Shown here: piece after piece, positions 1 to 7,232 of the stretch
Numbering within the stretch: the stretch's first letter is position 1
How the letters are laid out: every line of letters starts with the position of its first letter
Origin: Bacteroidales bacterium
Lineage (GTDB): Bacteria; Bacteroidota; Bacteroidia; Bacteroidales; 4484-276
Length of the DNA: 32,879 nt
Assembly: GCA_012523265.1 (NCBI GenBank)
Contig: JAAYIU010000132.1
Location: 1-32,879 of the forward strand
Reading direction: 5' to 3'
The notes under the pieces: generated by a model
What the model was told of the DNA's origin: nothing
The model's database searches: none
The model's input: only the letters and a program-made list of their open reading frames with translations
Program-made: the position numbers and the translations under genes

Positions 1-702
1 CTCAGCAGTGCGCTCTTTTACAAGCATCTCAAGATTGCTGTTTAGTTGATTGATGTGCAGCCGGGTAAGGTATTCGTTGCGGGTAATAATTTCGAGATAG
101 TAGGCGCCGTAAAGGCTAAGGAAGCTGCTGCCAACGATAAAAAACAGGCTATTTACAAATGTCTGGTTAAGATCGATGGGAGAATTGCCGGCAACAGGAT
201 GAATACAAAAAACAAACAGCAGCACATAGGTTCCTATTACAAACAGGTTGAGCAGTGCCGAATGTACAAAACGTAAGCGCAGATAAAAGGTAACGATGGC
301 CGAGGTGAGGATGAGGCCAGGATAGAAAAAGCTAAAGTCATAGCCGTTTTGATTTAGCAAACGCAGCTTCCAAAGTATTCCCAAGGCGGCTACAATGCCA
401 AAGAGCAAGAGGAAACATTGCATGTATCGGGCAAAAAATCGTGTAAACGAAAGGCAAAATATCACCGCAAAGATGCTGGTTACCAACAGCCTGTTGACCA
501 GAAGCCGGGGTTCTAACTCCGGAAAAACATTGATGTCGATAAAATAAAATATGAAGTAAATGAAGATGGCGATTAAGATTCCAAAGCGCACCTGCCGTTG
601 GAATCGCTTGAAGTAATCGAAGATGAACAGCCGCTCTTCTTCGCGATCTTCGAATCCATACAAGACATCCCGCAGGCTTACTTTCATAGCTGATCGAGTC
701 AT
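1..702 (-). CDS. Six-TM membrane signalling protein, N-terminal part (cut by window edge)
   Basis: The reading frame is open from an ATG at 702 through the left edge, giving 234 residues beginning MTRSAMKVSLRDV; the 3' end lies outside the window. A GGAG stretch about 8 nt before the ATG favours this start over the in-frame ATG at 687. After a short charged N-terminus there are six hydrophobic segments (for example LIAIFIYFIFYFI, CFLLLFGIVAALGILW, FFIVGSSFLSLYGAYYL). The last visible residues, ending LEMLVKERTAE, look like the start of a coiled coil. This layout is usual for 6-TM sensor histidine kinases, adenylate/guanylate cyclases or GGDEF proteins. The catalytic domain is not in view, so the class cannot be decided; the membrane topology itself is well supported. 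Confidence 0.75.
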   Translation of the reverse strand, partial: MTRSAMKVSLRDVLYGFEDREEERLFIFDYFKRFQRQVRFGILIAIFIYFIFYFIDINVFPELEPRLLVNRLLVTSIFAVIFCLSFTRFFARYMQCFLLLFGIVAALGILWKLRLLNQNGYDFSFFYPGLILTSAIVTFYLRLRFVHSALLNLFVIGTYVLLFVFCIHPVAGNSPIDLNQTFVNSLFFIVGSSFLSLYGAYYLEIITRNEYLTRLHINQLNSNLEMLVKERTAE

Positions 703-778
703 TTTTCTTTCTCCGCATCCTCAAACTTCGCAGGATAGGGAGAAATCCTAATTTGTAATGCACTAAAAATAATCAGCC

Positions 779-786
779 CAAAAATA
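779..786 (-). promoter_or_regulatory. Candidate -7 element for the membrane signalling gene
   Basis: TATTTTTG on the minus strand fits the Bacteroidota -7 consensus TAnnTTTG and lies about 75 nt before the ATG at 702. A second identical match sits at 838-845. No clear -33 element was seen for either, so the choice between them is open. Confidence 0.3.
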
Positions 787-902
787 GTAAATTACTTGCT
801 CGGTCAGCCACATCGCGGATAATAAAGGCGATCTTCACAAAAATAATCCTTGCAAAGGCACAATCGTTAGGGGGAATTTGTTCTGAAAATTTGTCCAAAA
901 CG

Positions 903-928
903 AAAAAACCCGGACACTGCTGTCCGGG
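903..928 (-). terminator. Rho-independent terminator of tRNA-Phe
   Basis: On the minus strand a perfect 8-bp stem (CCCGGACA / TGTCCGGG) with a 4-nt loop is followed by six T. It starts 8 nt after the CCA end of the tRNA-Phe gene, as expected for a single-tRNA transcript. Confidence 0.85.
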
Positions 929-935
929 TTTCGGG

Positions 936-1011
<76 letters not shown>

Positions 1012-1027
1012 TTGTTTTTTGGCGCTG

Positions 1028-1035
1028 CAAATGTA
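1028..1035 (-). promoter_or_regulatory. Candidate -7 element for tRNA-Phe
   Basis: TACATTTG on the minus strand matches TAnnTTTG and ends 16 nt before the mature tRNA 5' end. That leaves a short leader to be trimmed. The -33 element is not obvious. Confidence 0.45.
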
Positions 1036-1099
1036 ACTATGTTTTTTGTTCTGGAAAGAAAATTTTTTCTTTTAATGCAAATTTAAACCCAGTATAAAT

Positions 1100-1107
1100 T
1101 AACTTTG
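1100..1107 (+). promoter_or_regulatory. Candidate -7 element for coaX
   Basis: TAACTTTG matches TAnnTTTG and ends 21 nt before the ATG at 1129. It overlaps the TTG at 1105 that would give a longer frame, which argues that translation starts at 1129. Confidence 0.45.
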
Positions 1108-1128
1108 CCCCCACAGAAAGGATACTGC

Positions 1129-1917
1129 ATGGAAAAACTTCAACGACAACTCACTGCCTCAGAGCCTGCTGCCGCTCCCCGGCTGGTCATCGATTTTGGG
1201 AATACCCTCACCAAAACGGCTGTTTATAGCGGTGATGACGAAATTTTCTTCAGCAGCACGCCGCATCTCACCATCGACCAACTGGAAAAGGTACGGCAAG
1301 CGCATGCTCCGGTTTACGCCATTGCAGCAGGTGTTGTGGATATGCCCGACGCAGCGCGGCAGTATCTCATCCAAAATTTCCACTTTACCGAATTTACACA
1401 TCTCACCGCCATTCCCATCCAAAACCTTTACAAAACGCCTGAAACTTTAGGCCTCGACAGGCTGGCGGTGGCGGTGTACGCGGGCGTTGTTTTCGCGGGC
1501 ACGCCGTGCCTGGTGATAGACGCCGGCACATGCGTTACCTGGGATTTTGTGGATGCCGATAGCTGCTACCGGGGCGGCGGCATCACGCCGGGGCTGACGA
1601 TGCGCTACCGCGCCTTGCATACTTTTACAGAAAGGCTGCCGTTAGTAACTGATCAAAATTTTGAAGGCCTCGCCGGCACTACCACACAGGAATCGATACA
1701 GGCAGGAGTTGCCCTGGGAATAGTTGCCGAAATGGAGGGCATCATCCAACGTTTTGTATTTGACCATCCAAATCTTAAAGTATTGATAACCGGTGGTGAT
1801 CGTAATTTTTTTGCTAAGAAATTAAAAAGTAACATCTTTGCAATCCCAAATTTGGTGCTAAGAGGGTTGAATATAATTTTAGATTTTAATGTTAACAAAC
1901 AACAAGAAGGTAATTAA
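1129..1917 (+). CDS. coaX: Type III pantothenate kinase
   Basis: Catalyses the first step of coenzyme A synthesis, ATP-dependent phosphorylation of pantothenate, in the cytoplasm. The 262-residue product has type usual length. Visible motifs are the N-terminal phosphate-binding stretch VIDFGNTLTKT (near residues 20-30), the GLDRLAVAVYAG segment, the LVIDAGTCVTWDF motif followed by GGGITPGL, and a C-terminal TGGD. The start at ATG 1129 is chosen because the longer frame begins with a TTG inside the probable promoter. The product carries about 17 extra residues before the first motif compared with compact family members. The stop lies 29 nt inside the next gene, so the two are probably translationally coupled. 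Confidence 0.93.
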   Translation: MEKLQRQLTASEPAAAPRLVIDFGNTLTKTAVYSGDDEIFFSSTPHLTIDQLEKVRQAHAPVYAIAAGVVDMPDAARQYLIQNFHFTEFTHLTAIPIQNLYKTPETLGLDRLAVAVYAGVVFAGTPCLVIDAGTCVTWDFVDADSCYRGGGITPGLTMRYRALHTFTERLPLVTDQNFEGLAGTTTQESIQAGVALGIVAEMEGIIQRFVFDHPNLKVLITGGDRNFFAKKLKSNIFAIPNLVLRGLNIILDFNVNKQQEGN

Positions 1918-3181
1918 GCATTTCTTCCTTTTCATTCTGTTGGTTCTGATGGCGAGCGGCGTTAGTGCTCAAATTGCGGTCAATTCACCCTACTCACGTT
2001 TTGGCATCGGCGACCTTTCCAGCCGCAAAGACGCCTATCTTTTTTCGATGGGTGGCATCGCGATGGCTGTGAACAGCAACCGCCACATCAATCCTTACAA
2101 CCCTGCAGCCAACCACGCTTTCGATTCGCTTTCGTTTATCTTCTCCGGCGGCATCGTTGCCAGCACCGGCAATCTGAAAACTGACGAACTCACCGGACGC
2201 ACCAACTACGCCACCCTGGGCTATCTGCTTTTTGGCTTTCCCGTTACCCACTGGCTCAAAACCTCCATCGGGCTAACTCCATACAGCAACATCGGCTACA
2301 ATATCACCGCCAACGAAATAATTAGCGAGGTGGGCAGCACCGACTTCAAATATTCAGGCTCCGGCGGCCTCAACGAGTTTTACGCCAACGCCTCGGTGGA
2401 GCTGGTCGAAGATTTGGCTATCGGCGCTAAGCTTTCGTACCTCTTCGGAAAAGGGGACCTCACACGCACCATCTTCTTTCCCGATTCTGTGGGGCTGCTC
2501 AACACACGCGTGGACAACTACATAGAGGTAGGCGACCTGATTTTTGAATTGGGATTGCAATACCACCGCAAGGTCACCGACAAACTCACCCTGGGCTTTG
2601 GAGCCGTGTATGCGCCGCAACAAAAAGTTTATGCCACCGAAAACTATCTGGTTCGCTCCTTTTTTCCGACCAACCTCGGCATAGAAGCTTTTCGCGACAC
2701 CATCGTAAGCCGGCTCGAAAACGAAGGTACCATCACATTGCCCGACAAATACGGCTTTGGTTTTACTTTGCGCAGCAGCGACCAATGGATGGTGGGCGCC
2801 GATTACCAATGGCAAAACTGGAGCAACTACAAAGCTTTCGAGCGCAACGACTCGCTGCAAAACACGATGCAGATTTCATTGGGCGGAGAGTTTTCGCCCT
2901 CGCCAAATTTGATGGCAAGCTACTGGAGACGCGTGAAATACCGCGTTGGCTTCAGATACAACAAAACCTACCTCGACCTGCGCGACACCCGGATTAATGA
3001 ATTTGGTATAAGTTTTGGTTTGGGACTGCCCATTCCACGATCTTACTCAACGATGAATCTGGGATTTGAAATAGGAAGAAAAGGAACCACTGCTTCGGGG
3101 CTAATTCAAAATAACTTTTACAGAATCACCGTTGGGATTTCAGTTTGGGAGCGTTGGTTTGTTAAAAATAAATACAATTAA
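1889..3181 (+). CDS. Outer-membrane beta-barrel protein
   Basis: A 430-residue protein with a clear Sec signal (hydrophobic FFLFILLVLMASGVSA, cleavage before QIAVNSPYSRFG). Behind it come alternating, aromatic-rich amphipathic strands and glycine-rich turns typical of an outer-membrane barrel. The SPYSRFGIGDL start of the mature chain recurs in Bacteroidota barrel proteins encoded beside coaX. The fold resembles FadL/PorV-like barrels, but no substrate can be read from the sequence. It overlaps the end of coaX by 29 nt and is followed by TPR and lptC genes, which fits an envelope-assembly role. Alternative: a structural porin of unknown cargo. Confidence 0.8.
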   Translation: MLTNNKKVIKHFFLFILLVLMASGVSAQIAVNSPYSRFGIGDLSSRKDAYLFSMGGIAMAVNSNRHINPYNPAANHAFDSLSFIFSGGIVASTGNLKTDELTGRTNYATLGYLLFGFPVTHWLKTSIGLTPYSNIGYNITANEIISEVGSTDFKYSGSGGLNEFYANASVELVEDLAIGAKLSYLFGKGDLTRTIFFPDSVGLLNTRVDNYIEVGDLIFELGLQYHRKVTDKLTLGFGAVYAPQQKVYATENYLVRSFFPTNLGIEAFRDTIVSRLENEGTITLPDKYGFGFTLRSSDQWMVGADYQWQNWSNYKAFERNDSLQNTMQISLGGEFSPSPNLMASYWRRVKYRVGFRYNKTYLDLRDTRINEFGISFGLGLPIPRSYSTMNLGFEIGRKGTTASGLIQNNFYRITVGISVWERWFVKNKYN

Positions 3182-3199
3182 AAAGGAAAATAAATTTTT

Positions 3200-3207
3200 T
3201 AACTTTG
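3200..3207 (+). promoter_or_regulatory. Candidate -7 element for the TPR-lptC pair
   Basis: TAACTTTG, preceded by a T run, matches TAnnTTTG and ends 18 nt before the ATG at 3226. The same octamer precedes coaX. It also contains the TTG at 3205, an unlikely alternative start. Confidence 0.4.
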
Positions 3208-3225
3208 GTTTCAAAAAAAGCAAAA

Positions 3226-4605
3226 ATGAAAACAACAGCTAAAACAGTATTACTGGGATTGATAGCTCTGATATTTTCAGGGAGCATGGCCACTGCGGGC
3301 AACACTTTCGACAGCCCGCCAACAGCGCCACAGGATGTAGAGAAATTTGGTGAAGACAGCCTGACGTGTCTGCGCAACCTGTCGCTTTACCGCGAATTTT
3401 ACAAACAGTGGAAAGCAAGCAACTACACCAGTCCTGCGGTAAAAGACGCTATAGGCCCCTGGCGGTGGGTGTATAAAAACTGCCCACAGGCCTCTCAAAA
3501 TGCATACCTCGACGGACTGAACATGATGGAGCATTTTATGAAAAATGCCAAAACCGAAGAAGCCAAACTTCGATACGTCGATACGATGATGATGATCTAC
3601 GACCAGCGCATCAAGTATTTTGGACGCGAAGGCTACGTGCTGGGGCGCAAAGGCTCCGACCTGATGAAGTATGCCCCCCAGGAGTACGAGAAAGCTTATC
3701 ATATCTTTAAAAAATCCATCGACCTGCGTGGTAACAAATCAGAATCGTTTGTGCTGGTGTATTATTTCCGCTCCATCCTGAGCATGGTCGGCGACAACAA
3801 ACTCGACAAAGCTGTGATAATAGATACCTACGACCAGCTCAGCAACATCATCGACCACAACATAAAAGAGAGCCAAAACGACCCCAACTCTTTATCGGCC
3901 TGGGAAAACGTGAAAGGAAACATAGAGCTTTCATTTGAACCCTATGCCACCTGCGACGACCTGATTGGCATCTATCAGAAAAAATTTGATGAAACCCCGG
4001 ACGATATAGAGACGCTGAAAAAAATTACCAGCATGCTCGACAAGAAAAGCTGCACCGACAACGAATTGTTTTTTAATGCATCCATAAAACTCAACGAGCT
4101 GGAGCCATCGCCCAACTCGAGCTACCTTATTGCTAAGATGCTTATTAAAAAAGAAAAATTCGACGAAGCCATCCCGCATCTCGAAGAGGCGCTCAAAGTG
4201 GACGATGACAATACAAAAGCCGATGTCTTTATACTGCTCTCGAGTGTTTACCGCCACAACAGAAGCTACACCAAAGCGCGCTCCTATGCCTACAATGCTT
4301 TGGATTTGCGCCCCGACGAAGGCAACGCCTATCTGCTCATCGGCGACATGTATGCTTCCAGCGCTGCTGATTGCGGCGACAACGACCTAACAAAAAAAGT
4401 AGCTTACTGGGCTGCAGTGGATAAATACAGACAAGCTAAAAATATTGATCCCGACGTGACCGACATTGCCAATAACCGCATCGCTATTTATTCCGCTCAA
4501 TTTCCATCAAAGGAAACCATCTTTTTCTATGACCTCAACGAAGGCGACGAATACACCGTAGGATGCTGGATTAACGAGCGCACAACCGTAAGAGCAGTGA
4601 AATAA
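3226..4605 (+). CDS. Secreted/periplasmic TPR-repeat protein
   Basis: A 459-residue protein with a signal peptide (MKTTAKTVLLGLIALIFSGSMATAG). The body is alpha-helical. The C-terminal third shows tetratricopeptide repeats: helix pairs around LIAKMLIKKEKFDEAIPHLEEALKVD, then a unit with the YTKARSYAYNALDLRPDEGNAY pattern. TPR arrays hold partner proteins together, so a periplasmic or outer-membrane scaffold role is likely; the partner is unknown. It precedes lptC by 14 nt and follows the barrel gene, a conserved-looking Bacteroidota grouping. The start at ATG 3226 gives a well-formed signal peptide and lies just after the promoter element. Confidence 0.85.
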   Translation: MKTTAKTVLLGLIALIFSGSMATAGNTFDSPPTAPQDVEKFGEDSLTCLRNLSLYREFYKQWKASNYTSPAVKDAIGPWRWVYKNCPQASQNAYLDGLNMMEHFMKNAKTEEAKLRYVDTMMMIYDQRIKYFGREGYVLGRKGSDLMKYAPQEYEKAYHIFKKSIDLRGNKSESFVLVYYFRSILSMVGDNKLDKAVIIDTYDQLSNIIDHNIKESQNDPNSLSAWENVKGNIELSFEPYATCDDLIGIYQKKFDETPDDIETLKKITSMLDKKSCTDNELFFNASIKLNELEPSPNSSYLIAKMLIKKEKFDEAIPHLEEALKVDDDNTKADVFILLSSVYRHNRSYTKARSYAYNALDLRPDEGNAYLLIGDMYASSAADCGDNDLTKKVAYWAAVDKYRQAKNIDPDVTDIANNRIAIYSAQFPSKETIFFYDLNEGDEYTVGCWINERTTVRAVK

Positions 4606-4619
4606 TACAAAAGTCCAAT

Positions 4620-5210
4620 TTGACTTCTACAAAACATTATTTGCGTATAGCCGGCAAAAGCATTGTTGTGATACTAATCGCAGCAATGCTTTTTGCTTGT
4701 AAAAACGACATGAAGACCATCGACATGCTCACCCTGGCCGAAGACCGTCCCGACGAAACTGCACGCGAGGTGGAGATGACTTACAGCGATTCCGGGCGCA
4801 TTATGATACGACTGATTTCGCCGGCACTGAATCATTATCTTGGCGACGAGCCGTATCTGGAATTCCCCGAGGGGCTGCGTCTGCTGTTTTACGACTCTGC
4901 CATGCGCGTTCAGTCGGAGCTTACAGCCAACTACGGCATCAATTGGGAGAACAAGAAAATGATGGAAGTGAAAGATGACGTAGTAATCCAAAACTATAAA
5001 ACGCAGGAGACACTCAACACAGAGCATGTGGTGTGGGATCAGCAGACAAAAAAAATCTACTCAGATGTTTTTGTAAAACGAACCACTCCCGACGGGGTGT
5101 TGTATGGCAAAGGTTTCGATGCCGATGAATCGCTGCGCAACTGGAAGCTACGCGATGTAAGTGGTGAATTTATGTATGAAGAGGAACCCGCCCAGGATGA
5201 TAGCACATAA
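4620..5210 (+). CDS. lptC: LPS export ABC transporter periplasmic protein LptC
   Basis: A 196-residue LptC-family lipoprotein. LptC links the LptBFG transporter in the inner membrane to LptA in the bridge that carries lipopolysaccharide to the outer membrane. The N-terminus has a hydrophobic stretch ending LFAC (Cys27), suggesting lipidation rather than the membrane anchor of the E. coli protein. The rest is beta-rich with the typical order: an early REVEMTYSDSGRI strand, EFPEGLRLLFYD, a TANYG segment, and the late VLYGKGFDAD motif. No ATG fits upstream of the signal. The start is taken as TTG at 4620, 14 nt after the TPR stop; TTG 4647 is a weaker alternative. Confidence 0.85.
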   Translation: MTSTKHYLRIAGKSIVVILIAAMLFACKNDMKTIDMLTLAEDRPDETAREVEMTYSDSGRIMIRLISPALNHYLGDEPYLEFPEGLRLLFYDSAMRVQSELTANYGINWENKKMMEVKDDVVIQNYKTQETLNTEHVVWDQQTKKIYSDVFVKRTTPDGVLYGKGFDADESLRNWKLRDVSGEFMYEEEPAQDDST

Positions 5211-5231
5211 TAACCTGTTCGGGACATTAAT

Positions 5232-5239
5232 TATCTTTG
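5232..5239 (+). promoter_or_regulatory. Candidate -7 element for gldE
   Basis: TATCTTTG fits TAnnTTTG, ending 20 nt before the gldE ATG. It lies in the 49-nt gap after lptC, so gldE can be transcribed on its own. Confidence 0.45.
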
Positions 5240-5259
5240 CACCACAAAATCATTAACTG

Positions 5260-6525
5260 ATGAGTACGCTGCCGATTATTATTATCACACTTATTTTTTC
5301 CGCTTTCTTTTCGGGGATGGAGATTGCTTTCGTAAGCTCCAACCGGCTGAAGATAGAAGTTGATAAAAACAAAGGGCACTTTTCCGCGCGCATCATTTCT
5401 CATTTTACCAGGATGCCGTCGCGATTTATCGGCGCGCTGCTGCTGGGCAACAACGTGGCGCTGGTGATTTACGGCATTGCCATGGCACGCATTCTCGAGC
5501 CTGCCCTTCAGAATCTCATCCCCGGGTATGTGATGAGTGAAACGCTTATGCTCATAGTGCAAACGCTCCTGGCAACCTTCCTGGTGCTGGTGGTGGCGGA
5601 GTTTACGCCCAAGGTGCTTTTCAGGCTCAACCCCAACAAAATTTTAAATGTCTTCGCACTCCCGGCCGTGGTGTTTTATTATCTTTTTTATCCACTCATT
5701 TACATCTACATTGGCTTTTCAGAATGGGTTCTCAGAAATTTTATAAAAATAAAATTCTCGCGTGAGAATTTGATTTTCAGTGTTGTCGACCTCGACAATT
5801 ACCTCAAAGAATTTTCGCCCGACTACACGCGACAGGAAGACGTGCAGCAGGAGATTCAGATGTTTCAGAATGCCATCGAATTTCGCAACATCAAATTGCG
5901 CGAGTGCATGATACCACGCACCGAAATAGTGGCACTCGATAAGAATGATACCATCGACAATCTGCGGCAAGCTTTCATCACTTCAGGACATAGCAAGATC
6001 CCGGTCTATCAGCAATCCATCGACGACATCATTGGCTACGTGCACTCCGCCGACATGTTTAAAAACCCGCAGAGCATCCAGAGCATCCTGCGGCCTATCA
6101 TCGTGGCACCCGAAACCATGCCCGCCAACGTGGTGCTTTCGATGTTTATTCAGCAGAGCAAGAGCATTGCAGTGGTGGTGGATGAATTTGGCGGCACTTC
6201 GGGCATTATCACCATGGAAGATGTGATAGAGGAGATTTTTGGAGAGATCGACGACGAATTTGATGTGGAAGACCTCACAGAAAAGAAAATCAGCGACAAC
6301 GAGTATATTTTTTCGGCGCGGCTGGAGATTGATTATCTCAACGAAAAATACCAGCTCGACCTGCCCGAAAGCGAAGACTACGAAACCCTGGCAGGGCTTA
6401 TCATCAGCCATCACCAAAGCATTCCAGCACTTGACGATGAAATTCAGTTTGCTCCTTTCACCTTTATCATCCTCGAAGCCACCGAAGCACGCATAGAAAA
6501 AGTAAAACTTATCATTAGCAATTAG
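5260..6525 (+). CDS. gldE: GldE/CorC-type CNNM-CBS membrane protein
   Basis: A 421-residue protein with the full hemolysin-C/CorC layout. The N-terminal CNNM (DUF21) membrane domain, about residues 1-195, has the motifs SGMEIAFVSS, LLLGNNVALVIYG and EFTPK. A pair of CBS domains follows (about 215-335, with MIPRTEIVALD, SGHSKIPVY and VDEFGGTSGIITMEDVIEEI). A C-terminal transporter-associated domain ends the chain (about 350-421, SEDYETLAGLI). Related proteins handle magnesium or other divalent cations with nucleotide sensing by the CBS pair. In Bacteroidota the same architecture is annotated GldE, linked to gliding and type IX secretion. A T9SS substrate further along this window makes that reading reasonable, though a plain cation-efflux role cannot be excluded. 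Confidence 0.88.
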   Translation: MSTLPIIIITLIFSAFFSGMEIAFVSSNRLKIEVDKNKGHFSARIISHFTRMPSRFIGALLLGNNVALVIYGIAMARILEPALQNLIPGYVMSETLMLIVQTLLATFLVLVVAEFTPKVLFRLNPNKILNVFALPAVVFYYLFYPLIYIYIGFSEWVLRNFIKIKFSRENLIFSVVDLDNYLKEFSPDYTRQEDVQQEIQMFQNAIEFRNIKLRECMIPRTEIVALDKNDTIDNLRQAFITSGHSKIPVYQQSIDDIIGYVHSADMFKNPQSIQSILRPIIVAPETMPANVVLSMFIQQSKSIAVVVDEFGGTSGIITMEDVIEEIFGEIDDEFDVEDLTEKKISDNEYIFSARLEIDYLNEKYQLDLPESEDYETLAGLIISHHQSIPALDDEIQFAPFTFIILEATEARIEKVKLIISN

Positions 6526-6530
6526 GGGAG

Positions 6531-6710
6531 TAATTGATGGTAATTGGTAGTAATTTGTTGTAATTGGTGGTAATTTGTTGTAATTGATGGTAATTGGTAG
6601 TAATTTGTTGTAATTGGTAGTAATTGGTAGTAATTGGTTGTAATTTGTTGTAATTGATGGTAATTGGTAGTAATTGATGGTAATTGGTAGTAATTTGTTG
6701 TAAGGGAGGG
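6531..6710. repeat. Tandem array of 17 ten-base repeats
   Basis: Seventeen consecutive 10-bp units fill 6531-6700, all of form TAATTNRTNG or close, with one more degenerate unit at 6701-6710. There are five variants: A taattgatgg, B taattggtag, C taatttgttg, D taattggtgg, E taattggttg, in the order A B C D C A B C B B E C A B A B C. The A-B-C triplet recurs, so a 30-bp higher-order unit has itself been copied. The array begins 6 bp after the gldE stop. The minus strand is open across it only because the motif lacks stops in that register. Confidence 0.95.
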
Positions 6711-6714
6711 TGAT

Positions 6715-6979
6715 TTATTGTGGATTTGAAATACCGTCTTCAATTAATTCACTTTCAACGGTTTTCCCACCCTTCATTTGCTGTATCGATTGGTAAAGCT
6801 GTCGGCATTTGCTTTAGAACTCAACAAATGAACTGTTTCCAAAATTGAATTGTATTCCTCCAAAGAATTCATAACGTTTCCTCTCCCTGGTTTCCTTTTA
6901 ATAATAAAATTTCATGGTTGTTTTCAACCTTGCCGGGGAATTTTTTCAATCCGGTTCTGAACTCTGTAAATCATAGCAT
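6715..6979 (-). pseudogene. Decayed Phd/YefM-type antitoxin gene
   Basis: Reading the minus strand in three successive frames restores a full antitoxin of about 88 residues. It starts at ATG 6979 with an in-frame TGA as codon 3. Then comes FRTGLKKF and VENNHEILLLKGNQGEETL, a loss of one base near 6873, MNSLEEYNSILETVHLLSS, a second single-base loss near 6799, and LYQSIQQMKGGKTVESELI to a TAA at 6717-6715. The order (FRxxLKK, then SLEEYNSxxET, then ANADxLYxSIxQxKxGK) is that of Bacteroidota Phd/YefM antitoxins. Those normally neutralise a YoeB/Txe-like toxin encoded just downstream. No toxin gene remains; the ten-base repeat array lies there instead. Confidence 0.8.
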
Positions 6980-7196
6980 TCGCTTTTTTAGGTAATTATT
7001 TAAACTATTAAAGTGGGTACTTTTTATGGTTTTACAACTTTAACCGACAACAAAGAAGCCGGAAACATCAACATTAAAAAAGAAACCTTCCAACTTTGCG
7101 GTTAACGCTTCCCATATCATTATGTTACATGATGCGGGTTTGCTACATTTTTATGGCTTTAAGCCAAAAAAAACTTTCCTGTCTCATTATCTTATG
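6980..7196. other. Intergenic stretch before ppiD
   Basis: No gene, RNA or strong terminator was seen here. It is A+T-rich, and the frame upstream of ppiD that starts at 7122 has no protein-like character and precedes the probable promoter. Confidence 0.5.
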
Positions 7197-7204
7197 TATT
7201 TTTG
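7197..7204 (+). promoter_or_regulatory. Candidate -7 element for ppiD
   Basis: TATTTTTG matches TAnnTTTG and ends 28 nt before the ATG at 7233. It rules against the longer frame starting at 7122. Confidence 0.45.
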
Positions 7205-7232
7205 CACCCACTTTAAAAAAAATTGCATAAAA

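Noticed and set aside
338-763. 141-codon minus-strand frame at the left end
   Set aside because: It is a shadow of the real membrane-protein frame (1-702), which has clear TM helices and runs off the edge.
6522-6743. 73-codon minus-strand frame through the ten-base repeats
   Set aside because: It is a by-product of a stop-free 10-bp motif (period ten residues per 30 bp) and overlaps the antitoxin remnant in another frame; no protein-like content outside the repeat.
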